Origin: Pseudomonadota bacterium
Lineage (GTDB): Bacteria > Pseudomonadota > Gammaproteobacteria > Burkholderiales > JABEVD01
Length of the DNA: 16,388 nucleotides
NCBI GenBank assembly: GCA_021811205.1
Contig: JAJZPK010000032.1
Span: forward strand, 1-16,388
Direction of reading: 5' to 3'
Part shown: positions 1-6,038 of the stretch, in pieces
Layout: each line of letters opens with the position of its first letter
How positions within the stretch are numbered: the first letter of the stretch is position 1
Notes under the pieces: model-generated
What the model was told of the DNA's origin: nothing
The model's database searches: none
The model's input: the letters and a program-made list of their open reading frames with translations, nothing else
Translations under genes and position numbers: made by a program

Positions 1-322
1 ATCTAAGCAGACCGACAATCAGGTTCTGCAGACCGAAAAGCAGCCTGATGGCGGCATGGGCTATTACATCATGAAGGGCAAGGGGCACGAGTACAAAGCC
101 AACGTGCTGCTCGACATCAGGGGCGTACTTTGCCCTGGTCCCATCGTCGAAGCCAAGAAACTCCTGAACGGCATGCAGACAGGCGAAATCCTGAAGCTGA
201 CCAGCAATTGCCCCGGAATCCGGTCGGACATCGAGGGCTGGGCCAAGGTGACCGGAATGGACATCCTGGAATCGGTCGAAGTCGGACCCAGCGAATACGA
301 CTTCTTCATCCGGAAAGGCTGA
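1..322 (+). CDS. Tandem TusA-domain sulfur carrier protein, 5'-truncated
   Basis: The reading frame is open to the left window edge, so only the C-terminal part is present. From the ATG at 56 onward there is a complete TusA-like domain with the motif RGVLCPGPIVEAKKLL; the cysteine of CPGP is the residue that carries the persulfide in this family. Upstream of that ATG, the frame encodes KQTDNQVLQTEKQ... and then GYYIMKGK, which lines up well with the C-terminal end of the TusA at 4884-5111 (KQTGNELLEQ... then GEYVFFMKKK). I therefore read the gene as a fusion of two TusA domains, with most of the first lying outside the window; an 88-aa single-domain call starting at 56 would be an artefact. 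The stop TGA overlaps the next gene's ATG by one base. TusA proteins pass sulfane sulfur between partners in the cytoplasm. The second half has CPG where many TusA proteins have a CGS/GS loop. Confidence 0.8.
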   Translation, partial: SKQTDNQVLQTEKQPDGGMGYYIMKGKGHEYKANVLLDIRGVLCPGPIVEAKKLLNGMQTGEILKLTSNCPGIRSDIEGWAKVTGMDILESVEVGPSEYDFFIRKG

Positions 323-915
323 TGCGGGTCAAGAGCCGCTGGTTCAAGGCCGACCGGGAGAAAACGCCCAAGGAAATCGCGGGCGCAGCATCGTTCATTC
401 TCTGGAAAATCGCCCAGAACGCCCTCAAGAACCTGCGCGGCGCGGATTACGAGATTGAAGCAGGTCCGCGCTATTTCGACTATCTGCGGGAATTTTTGAT
501 CTTCCTGATCCTGATTTTTGACAGGATCGCATATGAGACCATGGAGAGCGAATCGAGGGCGGCTTTCACCCTCGAGCTCGCCCTCAGGGTGGCGGACAAT
601 TTCGCGGAAAACCAGAGCGCGCTCCTCGGCACGACCTTTGTTGAATCGAGAAGCGCCTTCATAGACAAGTTCAACGAACGCTCGGACGTCTACGCGCAAT
701 GCGGCTTCGACGAGAACGGACCCGACTTTGCCTTCATGCGCTACCTCGGACATTGCCTGCTCGACTATTGCGATGAACGGGACAGGAGCTGGGTCGTCGA
801 TCGCGTCATGCAGATCGATGCGATCGAAGCGGTATCCACGGTCAAGCGCGCCATGAAAGGTCTGCTCGATACAGAGCCCGAACATCGCCTGGGTTCGGGT
901 ATCGGTCCGGATTGA
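322..915 (+). CDS. Conserved-looking hypothetical protein, 197 aa
   Basis: I do not recognise this family. The start ATG at 322 shares its A with the stop of the TusA-domain gene (TGATG) and a purine-rich GGAAAGG lies just before it; this choice gives 197 residues, although the frame is open further upstream inside the previous gene. The protein looks soluble and largely helical. It has a basic N-terminus (MRVKSRWFKADREK), a strongly hydrophobic stretch around residues 57-67 (REFLIFLILIFDRIAY) that is too short and too flanked by charge to be a clear membrane helix, and a C-terminal part with isolated cysteines at 127, 145 and 150 but no metal-binding motif. Its position, translationally coupled between a sulfur carrier and a dioxygenase gene, suggests a role in the same sulfur pathway, but no function can be assigned. 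Confidence 0.8.
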   Translation: MRVKSRWFKADREKTPKEIAGAASFILWKIAQNALKNLRGADYEIEAGPRYFDYLREFLIFLILIFDRIAYETMESESRAAFTLELALRVADNFAENQSALLGTTFVESRSAFIDKFNERSDVYAQCGFDENGPDFAFMRYLGHCLLDYCDERDRSWVVDRVMQIDAIEAVSTVKRAMKGLLDTEPEHRLGSGIGPD

Positions 916-916
916 A

Positions 917-1726
917 ATGGACCATCCATCCTTCATGGATAGAAAGCTTCTTGATGCGCCGATTTCTGCCGAGGAACTCGTCGTCGAAGTCAATGACCCT
1001 GCATCATTGACCCCTTCAGAACTTGCCAAAATGTCGGAGTTGATCGGGAAATGCAACATGGCGATCTACAAAAGCCATGTTGCACATCCCGACATGAAGG
1101 CAGTCGGGCGCCAGTTTGGCCTGGAAAACCTGGATGCCAACTGGCTCGCCGGAGAAGACGGCATTTCCGAAATCAAGGTTTCCGAGTCAGGAAAAGGATA
1201 CATTCCCTACACGAACAAACCGATCAAGTGGCACACCGACGGCTATTACAATCCGTCGGAGCGAAAAATCCGCGCCATGCTCCTGCATTGCGCCCAGGAT
1301 GCCACGGAAGGCGGTGAAAACCGTCTGATGGACCACGAGATCCTGCATTGCCTCCTGATGGATCAGAATCCCGAGCATGTGAAAGCGCTGTCACAGGTTG
1401 ACGCGATGGTGATTCCGGAGCGGACCGACGAGAATGGCGTTGCGAGGGCCGCCGAATCCGGTCCCGTATTTTCGAACGACGCAGGGTTTCTCCACATGCG
1501 CTATACGGCAAGGACTCGATCCATTGCCTGGAAGCAGGACGAAGCAACGCAGGCCGCAGTCTCGGCGATCGAGGCCATCCTTTCCTCCTCTTCCCCCTAC
1601 ATGTACCAAATAAAGCTGGAACCGGGCATGGGCATCGTCTGCAACAACGTGCTGCATGACAGGTCCGCCTTCACCGGAAATTCACGTCTGCTCTACCGCG
1701 CCCGCTACTACGACCGCATCAAATAA
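917..1726 (+). CDS. TauD/TfdA-family Fe(II)/2-oxoglutarate dioxygenase
   Basis: The 269-aa protein carries the facial triad of this family: H106 and D108 in KWHTDGYYN, and a distal histidine H247 in NNVLHDRSAF, with R261 fourteen residues later (LLYRARYY) in the place of the 2-oxoglutarate-binding arginine. Length fits the family (about 270-300). Such enzymes hydroxylate substrates next to heteroatoms; TauD itself releases sulfite from taurine. The substrate here cannot be read from sequence, and the context (TusA fusion, no sulfonate ABC transporter nearby) makes true taurine use uncertain. It follows the hypothetical gene by one base (TGAAATG), so it is probably translated by coupling; there is no strong ribosome-binding site of its own. 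It ends at the large palindrome that separates it from the convergent fadL gene. Confidence 0.88.
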   Translation: MDHPSFMDRKLLDAPISAEELVVEVNDPASLTPSELAKMSELIGKCNMAIYKSHVAHPDMKAVGRQFGLENLDANWLAGEDGISEIKVSESGKGYIPYTNKPIKWHTDGYYNPSERKIRAMLLHCAQDATEGGENRLMDHEILHCLLMDQNPEHVKALSQVDAMVIPERTDENGVARAAESGPVFSNDAGFLHMRYTARTRSIAWKQDEATQAAVSAIEAILSSSSPYMYQIKLEPGMGIVCNNVLHDRSAFTGNSRLLYRARYYDRIK

Positions 1727-1777
1727 TTGGTGCCTGGTCTTGAATTATCAGCTGATAATTCAAGACCAGGCACCAAT
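1726..1777. repeat. Perfect 52-bp palindrome between convergent genes
   Basis: Two 26-nt arms are exact reverse complements with no spacer, centred on CAGCTG (1749-1754). The left arm begins at the last base of the dioxygenase stop codon with ATTGGTGCCTGGTCTTGAAT. In RNA from either strand it would fold into one long hairpin, so it may stop transcription from both sides, although neither side has a long T tract. Its size and perfection exceed an ordinary terminator, and the arm sequence reminds me of REP/MITE-type repeats associated with IS200-like (RAYT) transposases, which I cannot verify here. Confidence 0.9.
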
Positions 1778-1792
1778 CGGGGCACCAATCGG
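1769..1792. repeat. Tandem 12-bp direct repeat at the palindrome edge
   Basis: GGCACCAATCGG occurs twice head to tail (1769-1780 and 1781-1792). The first copy forms the end of the palindrome's right arm; the second abuts the stop codon of the minus-strand fadL gene. This could be a duplication made when the palindrome inserted or rearranged, or local slippage. Confidence 0.85.
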
Positions 1793-3046
1793 TCACCAGC
1801 CGTAGGCGATGCCAAGCGAATCCTCGGAAAGGCTGATGTTCGCATTGCCGCCCTGAGGAATCGAATTCGCCCCGATGATCGTATTCTTGAAGGCATGCAT
1901 ATAGGCCACCGAAATTTCGGATTTGTCTGCAAGGGTCCAGGTCGCACCGAGCGCAACATGATCCTGCACCGTGGCCGGCGACATGATGTTGAAAAAGGTC
2001 TGGTCATTCGGGATCTGCTGGCTGTTGTGGCTGTAACCTGCGCGAAGCTTGATCCCCTTGCCGGTATCATGACTCAAGCCGAATTTGTAAACCATCATGT
2101 TTTTCCATCCGAAACCCGCCCCATTGTCCGCGCCCAGATTGAATGGAACGCCTGGAGCGAGCGGATTGGCAATCGTCTTGATGCTGCCGTATTGAATGCT
2201 GTCGACATCTGCTGCCAAAATGGTATCCGCCGTCACCTTGACTGCAATACCGGCCCCGAACGACGCAGGAATATCGAGGGCGCCTTGTTCCGCAAAGAAT
2301 CCTGCGTACTTGGCGAACTTGCTCATCCGGGTTCTGCTCTGATAGGTCGCGCCAAGGGTGACGCCTGGATATACTTCCCCTATCCATCCGATATGAAACC
2401 CGTATCCGGTGGCAGTATCCGTACCATTGTTGCTGACATTTTGCGGCGAAGTGGAATAATTCGCGAACCCCTGGATGCCCTGGGCCGAAAATCGCTGGTA
2501 GGCAAGATTCAGGGAAATGCCGATCGCATTATTCGCACCGATTTTCCTGGACCAGGTGGGCGCCACGAATAGCTGCATCAGATTCACGCCGCCATTGCCT
2601 TGGCCTCCCAGTCCGCCGCCGAAAGGATTCACCGCATAATCACTGTTCATGCCACCGTTGCCGTAGACCGATACGCCTAACGAAGTCTTCCGGCTGATCA
2701 TCCTGTTGTAGCCGAATTCCGGAATGAGAAAATTGGATTTTCCGTTTCCGTCGTAATTGCCGTTGCTGGGCACGCCTGGACCAGGCGTTCCTGCACCGAC
2801 AATCTGGGCACTCCTTGCAGGCCTGAACAAATTCAAACCGAAATCGATCCTGTTGCCCACCATCACCATGCCCGCAGGATTGGTCGCGGCAGCCAGCGCA
2901 TCCTGTGGAAACGCGATGCCGACACCCCCCATTCCATTGGCCTTGATGCCATAGCCTTCAGAAAAATAACCTGTTGTCGCACTTGCTGAGGATGAAACCA
3001 GTATTCCCGCGACCAGCATCGCGTTGAAGATGACGCCTTTCATCAT
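1793..3046 (-). CDS. FadL/OmpP1/TodX-family outer-membrane channel (copy 1)
   Basis: This 417-aa protein begins with a signal peptide (MMKG..., hydrophobic core, cleavage probably after ASA at residue 23), so the mature N-terminus would be TTGYF. The N-terminal hatch signature follows, GMGGVGIAFPQDALAAATNPAG, with the NPAG box at residues 56-59; the rest alternates polar and aromatic residues like a beta-barrel and ends in Tyr-Gly-Trp. The family forms 14-stranded barrels that pass hydrophobic molecules. In sulfur oxidizers, FadL-like proteins have been proposed to take up or bind elemental sulfur, which fits the neighbours, but fatty acids or hydrocarbons remain possible. The start ATG at 3046 is preceded by AGCAGG. 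It is a paralogue of the gene just upstream (3132-4367) and lies beyond that gene's terminator, so it depends on read-through or its own promoter, which I cannot identify. Confidence 0.9.
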   Translation of the reverse strand: MMKGVIFNAMLVAGILVSSSASATTGYFSEGYGIKANGMGGVGIAFPQDALAAATNPAGMVMVGNRIDFGLNLFRPARSAQIVGAGTPGPGVPSNGNYDGNGKSNFLIPEFGYNRMISRKTSLGVSVYGNGGMNSDYAVNPFGGGLGGQGNGGVNLMQLFVAPTWSRKIGANNAIGISLNLAYQRFSAQGIQGFANYSTSPQNVSNNGTDTATGYGFHIGWIGEVYPGVTLGATYQSRTRMSKFAKYAGFFAEQGALDIPASFGAGIAVKVTADTILAADVDSIQYGSIKTIANPLAPGVPFNLGADNGAGFGWKNMMVYKFGLSHDTGKGIKLRAGYSHNSQQIPNDQTFFNIMSPATVQDHVALGATWTLADKSEISVAYMHAFKNTIIGANSIPQGGNANISLSEDSLGIAYGW

Positions 3047-3083
3047 TTACCTGCTCTCTGCATTGGGGTGGAACCGCCCATAA

Positions 3084-3116
3084 AAAAACCCGTCACCCGG
3101 AAGGTGACGGGTTTTT
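3084..3116 (-). terminator. Intrinsic terminator between the two fadL genes
   Basis: A perfect 14-bp stem (AAAAACCCGTCACC at 3084-3097 against GGTGACGGGTTTTT at 3103-3116) with a 5-nt loop. On the minus strand it ends in a run of seven T (3082-3088), the classic form, 15 nt after the upstream fadL stop. Because the other strand also ends in TTTTT it could work in both directions, although no plus-strand gene ends here. Confidence 0.9.
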
Positions 3117-3131
3117 CAGACACTTCTGTTG

Positions 3132-4367
3132 TTACCAGCCGTAGGAAATGCCGACCGAATCCTCGGACAAGGTATTGCTGGCTTCGCTTCCCGCAGGGTA
3201 ACCAATACCACCAGGAATAGAATTCACCCCATTGATTGTATTTCTGAAGGCATGCATGTAGAAAGCCGAAATCTCGGATTTGTTCGCCAGCTTCCAGGTC
3301 GCCCCCAGGGAAACGCTGTCCTTCACGATTCCGGGCGCCAGGATGTTGAAGAAAGTCTGGCTTGCATTGTAGGGTTCCTGGTTGTGCGTCCAGCCCGCTC
3401 TCAGCGTCGTTTGGGAATCCCAGTCATAAGAGACACCCAGCTTGTAGACCGTCATGTTCTGCCAGCCGAATCCTGCCCCATAGGAAGCGCCCAGATTGAA
3501 AGGCGGCGTTCCAAGCGGATTCGAAATTGATTTGACATCGCCGTACATGATGCGCTGGACATCAAAACCCACCGTTGTCGCGGGAGCAGCCTTGACCGCG
3601 ATGCCCGCCCCGTACCAGGCAGGAATGTCGAAGCTTCCCTGCTCGGCGAAAAGACCGCTGTACTTGCTGAATTTGCTCATCCTGGTCTTGGTCTGGTAGG
3701 TCGCACCCAGCGTGATATCGGGCGACACCTTGCCTATCCAGCCGATATGCAATCCATATCCGGTTGAAGTGTCTGTGCCATTGTTCGTCAAATTTGTATT
3801 AGAAATCGACATAGGTTGGAAATTTTGCAGGCCCTGTGCGGAAAACATCTGGTAGGCAATGTTCAGCGAGACGCCGACCGAATTGTTTTCATTGATTTTC
3901 TTCGACCAGGTCGGCGCGATGAAGAGCTGCGCAAGATTCACTCCTGCTTCACCTTGTCCAAAATTCGGATTAACTGAATAACTGGTATTCATCCCGCCAT
4001 TGCCGTAGATGGAGACGCCGAGCGAATAATCAGGGGCCATCATCCTGTTGTAGCCGAAGCTCGGAATCGGAAAAATGCTTCTGTCATTACCGCTGAATTC
4101 AGATGTGACACCACCTGCGGTAATCTGCGAGCTTCTGTTCGGATTGAACAGCTCCAAACCCAAATCCGCGCGATTCCCAATCAATACCATCCCGGCCGGG
4201 TTGGTTGCGGCAGCCAGCGAATCCTGCGGGAATGCGATGCCCACCCCGCCCATGCCTTCGGCCTTGATGCCGTATCCGTTTGCAAAATAGCCATTGGTAG
4301 CGTAGGCTGCAGGCGCGATCAACCCTCCCGCAACCAGCATCGAAACAAGCAGTTTTCTTTTCATCAT
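3132..4367 (-). CDS. FadL/OmpP1/TodX-family outer-membrane channel (copy 2)
   Basis: A 411-aa paralogue of the neighbouring protein, with the same architecture: signal peptide cleaved probably after AYA (residue 23), mature start TNGYF, hatch signature GMGGVGIAFPQDSLAAATNPAG with NPAG at residues 56-59, a barrel body and the C-terminus SYGW. The two copies match along their whole length, including blocks such as NNGTD and LHIGWIG/FHIGWIG, so they arose by tandem duplication and then diverged, mostly in loops. The start ATG at 4367 is preceded by GAGAGGGG. Only 38 nt separate it from dsrE2, so it is probably co-transcribed with tusA and dsrE2. That linkage to sulfur carriers favours a sulfur-related substrate rather than fatty acids; this is inference. 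Confidence 0.9.
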   Translation of the reverse strand: MMKRKLLVSMLVAGGLIAPAAYATNGYFANGYGIKAEGMGGVGIAFPQDSLAAATNPAGMVLIGNRADLGLELFNPNRSSQITAGGVTSEFSGNDRSIFPIPSFGYNRMMAPDYSLGVSIYGNGGMNTSYSVNPNFGQGEAGVNLAQLFIAPTWSKKINENNSVGVSLNIAYQMFSAQGLQNFQPMSISNTNLTNNGTDTSTGYGLHIGWIGKVSPDITLGATYQTKTRMSKFSKYSGLFAEQGSFDIPAWYGAGIAVKAAPATTVGFDVQRIMYGDVKSISNPLGTPPFNLGASYGAGFGWQNMTVYKLGVSYDWDSQTTLRAGWTHNQEPYNASQTFFNILAPGIVKDSVSLGATWKLANKSEISAFYMHAFRNTINGVNSIPGGIGYPAGSEASNTLSEDSVGISYGW

Positions 4368-4405
4368 GGTATTGCCCCTCTCTCCAATTAATTATTGCTA
4401 CAACT

Positions 4406-4873
4406 TCAAACAAACAGACAGATGTCGGTGTCTCCCGCGAATTCCATGAAGGTCGCCGCGCCGCCGAATTCGATGCCGTCAATGAAATCCTTCTTGTCGA
4501 ATTCGAACAGATCGACAGTCATCTGGCAGGCGACGAATTTCACGTCCGCTTCCTGACACAGGCTTCTCAGCTCCTCGAGGGATGCAACTCCCTTCTTCTT
4601 GAGCTTGTCCTTCATCATCATCGTCGCCATGGACTCCATGCCAGGCAGCATCTGCACGAAAACAGGCATGGGGACAGGCATCGGCATGGCCGGATTGGCC
4701 AGGGGGCTGATCTTGACGTCCGAAAGATCCTTTTTCAGGAGCTGCAGTCCGTAGAAGGTGAAGAAAATCTGAACATCGTACCCCAGGGCAGCGGCAGTGG
4801 ACCCCAGGATGAACGGGGGATAGGCCATGTCCAGCGTGCCCTTCGTGGCGATGATCGCCATTTTCTTGGTCAT
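4406..4873 (-). CDS. dsrE2: DsrE2-type (DsrE/DsrF/DrsH-like) sulfurtransferase protein
   Basis: The 155-aa protein starts MTKKMAIIATKGTLDMAYPP and carries the family's conserved cysteine block VACQMTVDLF (C116), the likely persulfide site; C106 and C152 are additional cysteines. There is a methionine/proline-rich stretch (residues 63-86) with a short hydrophobic segment nearby, typical of DsrE2 and often suspected to associate with the membrane. Length fits DsrE2 (about 155-165 aa). In sulfur oxidizers DsrE2, TusA and often rhodanese are encoded together and exchange sulfane sulfur. Here it lies 10 nt after tusA, with a weak AGGGAT ribosome site in the gap. No rhodanese gene is visible in the window, and no dsrAB or hdr genes. 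Confidence 0.9.
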   Translation of the reverse strand: MTKKMAIIATKGTLDMAYPPFILGSTAAALGYDVQIFFTFYGLQLLKKDLSDVKISPLANPAMPMPVPMPVFVQMLPGMESMATMMMKDKLKKKGVASLEELRSLCQEADVKFVACQMTVDLFEFDKKDFIDGIEFGGAATFMEFAGDTDICLFV

Positions 4874-4883
4874 GTCAGATCCC

Positions 4884-5111
4884 TCACTTCTTCTTCATGA
4901 AGAAGACGTATTCGCCATTTGCTTCGCTCTGCTCAAGCAACTCGTTTCCGGTCTGCTTGGCGAAGGCCTGCATGTCCTTGACGGAACCGCAATCGGTCGA
5001 GACAACCTTGAGTACCTCGCCTGAACCCATGTCGGCCAGCGATTTTTTCGTCTTCAGGATGGGAAGTGGGCAGTTGAGGCCGCGTGCGTCGAGTTCTTTC
5101 TGAAATTCCAT
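4884..5111 (-). CDS. tusA: TusA-family sulfur carrier protein
   Basis: With the start chosen here it has 75 residues, the usual TusA size. The motif LDARGLNCPLPILKTKK holds the persulfide-carrying C14 in the CPLP signature, and a second cysteine (STDCGS) sits in the usual loop. I prefer ATG 5111 because GGAG lies seven bases upstream; a GTG at 5150 would add 13 residues that no TusA needs and has no ribosome site. The protein shuttles sulfane sulfur in the cytoplasm, in sulfur oxidizers towards Dsr or Hdr-type oxidation. It is the first gene of tusA-dsrE2-fadL. Its upstream region carries the paired operator-like sites at 5198-5237, so it is probably controlled by the NarL-like regulator encoded in this window. 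Confidence 0.93.
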   Translation of the reverse strand: MEFQKELDARGLNCPLPILKTKKSLADMGSGEVLKVVSTDCGSVKDMQAFAKQTGNELLEQSEANGEYVFFMKKK

Positions 5112-5130
5112 GTTGGTCTCCGTAAAAAAC

Positions 5131-5148
5131 GTTTCACTTTCTTGAAAC
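5131..5148. promoter_or_regulatory. Inverted repeat in tusA leader
   Basis: GTTTCA-CTTTCT-TGAAAC: a perfect 6-bp inverted repeat with a 6-nt centre, 20 bases upstream of the tusA start codon. It lies downstream of the likely -10 region, so it would be in the 5' untranslated RNA or be a repressor site. Function unknown; a chance occurrence is possible. Confidence 0.4.
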
Positions 5149-5156
5149 ACATTCTC

Positions 5157-5165
5157 AATATAATG
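5157..5165 (-). promoter_or_regulatory. Candidate -10 region for tusA
   Basis: The minus strand reads CATTATATT; CATTAT (5160-5165) or TATATT (5157-5162) could serve as the -10 element. No -35 element sits at the right distance (TTGAGC at 5185-5190 gives spacers of 19 or 22), which fits a promoter that needs an activator bound at the upstream sites, about 55 and 79 bases from a start near 5150. Assignment is by eye. Confidence 0.35.
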
Positions 5166-5197
5166 CTATTAGGCGGAATTTGCCGCTCAACCGTCTA

Positions 5198-5213
5198 TAG
5201 CCGAAATGGGTCA
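5198..5213. promoter_or_regulatory. Operator-like 16-bp palindrome, proximal site, tusA side
   Basis: TAGCCGAAATGGGTCA matches the pattern T-A-R-C-C-S-N2-(A/T)-(T/C)-G-G-G-K-N-A shared by four sites in the window. The layout of two 7-bp half-sites around a 2-bp centre is that of NarL/NarP sites (TACYYMT-N2-AKRRGTA), though bases differ. The flanking GTCTATA (5193-5199) is also conserved at the second locus. Confidence 0.6.
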
Positions 5214-5218
5214 TGTCA

Positions 5219-5248
5219 TGATAACCCTCATGGGTTACATGGTTATCA
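5219..5248. repeat. Outer inverted repeat enclosing the distal operator
   Basis: TGATAACC (5219-5226) and GGTTATCA (5241-5248) are exact reverse complements around a 14-nt centre, nested with the distal operator palindrome. The right arm includes the stop codon of the Usp gene. In the Usp mRNA it can fold into a hairpin at the 3' end; there is no T tract, so it is at most a weak terminator or a 3' stabilising stem. Confidence 0.5.
5222..5237. promoter_or_regulatory. Operator-like 16-bp palindrome, distal site, tusA side
   Basis: TAACCCTCATGGGTTA is the most symmetric of the four sites (TAACCC and GGGTTA arms around TCAT). It begins exactly 24 bp after the proximal site, with an 8-nt gap, the same as in the soeA/sensor-kinase region. 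Likely bound by the response regulator encoded at 13281-13955. Confidence 0.65.
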
Positions 5249-6037
5249 TCGCACGACCAATACCGGCTTTTCCGACATTTCCACCACCTTCCGGGCAGTC
5301 CCGCCTGCATTGACATCCGACATGCCGACGACGGTAAGATCGGCATCAAAGGGTGCGGTCAGAATTTGGTCACAGGGCTGCCCCACCCTCACCAGCGTTT
5401 TCGCGACAACGCCTGACGCTTCTGCAACTTTCTTGGCGTTGGATAAGATACGCTCGGCGTCCTTCATCTTGTCTTCGCTTGCAGCAACGCAGAGCAGGTA
5501 AAGCGGCAAAGCGCATTCGGATGCAATCTCGGCGGAAACGGATGCGACCCGCTCCGATAAAGAAGAGCCGTCGACTGCCACCAGAATTCCCCTTGTCCAC
5601 ATCCGGCAGGCGCGAGGCACCATCAGCACCGAACAGGGCGAATTCGACACAACCTGGCTCACCATTTCGCCGATGAGGAGTTTCTCAAGAAACCCCCGCC
5701 TGCCTCGACGCCTGATGATGATCAGGTCGGATTTTCTGTCGAGCGCTTCACCGATGATTTCTTCGGCAGCCACCCCGCGCCTTGGCCGAATGGCAAGCTG
5801 TACACCGGCATCCTTCGCGATTTTTTCGAGCTCAGCCATTCTCGACGCGGTCTCCTGTTCGACGCGCTCGGCAAGAGGCTGGGCCGCAGCCTCGAACTCC
5901 GGATTGCTGGATATTGGCACAACAACCGAAAGAGGGAGCCCGCACGCTTTGGCCATTTCGAGCGCGACGCGCTCGGAACCCGAATCGAACTCGGTATGCT
6001 CGGTGGCCAGAAGAATGTTCGCGAAGGGATGCCCCAT
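5246..6037 (-). CDS. Tandem universal stress protein (two Usp domains)
   Basis: The 263-aa protein has two Usp domains, residues 1-142 and 148-263. The first starts with FANILLATEHTE and has the nucleotide-binding-type loop RRGRRGFLEKLLIGEMVSQ then the CSVLMVP strand. The second opens with GILVAVDGSS and ends PVLVV, but its loop is reduced to GMSDVNAGGTARKVV, so it may no longer bind nucleotide; asymmetric double-Usp proteins are common. Usp proteins sense or buffer energy and redox stress in the cytoplasm. The gene starts one base after the stop of the small membrane protein (TGAAATG), so it is the last gene of the soe operon; its link to sulfite oxidation or export is unproven. Confidence 0.9.
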   Translation of the reverse strand: MGHPFANILLATEHTEFDSGSERVALEMAKACGLPLSVVVPISSNPEFEAAAQPLAERVEQETASRMAELEKIAKDAGVQLAIRPRRGVAAEEIIGEALDRKSDLIIIRRRGRRGFLEKLLIGEMVSQVVSNSPCSVLMVPRACRMWTRGILVAVDGSSLSERVASVSAEIASECALPLYLLCVAASEDKMKDAERILSNAKKVAEASGVVAKTLVRVGQPCDQILTAPFDADLTVVGMSDVNAGGTARKVVEMSEKPVLVVR

Positions 6038-6038
6038 T

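Noticed and set aside
64..1059. A 331-codon minus-strand frame opposite the first three plus-strand genes.
   Set aside because: It crosses several genes with clear family motifs or tight coupling and has no recognisable motif.
4884..5150. A GTG start at 5150 for tusA.
   Set aside because: No ribosome-binding site and a 13-residue extension not needed by TusA; ATG 5111 has GGAG at good spacing.
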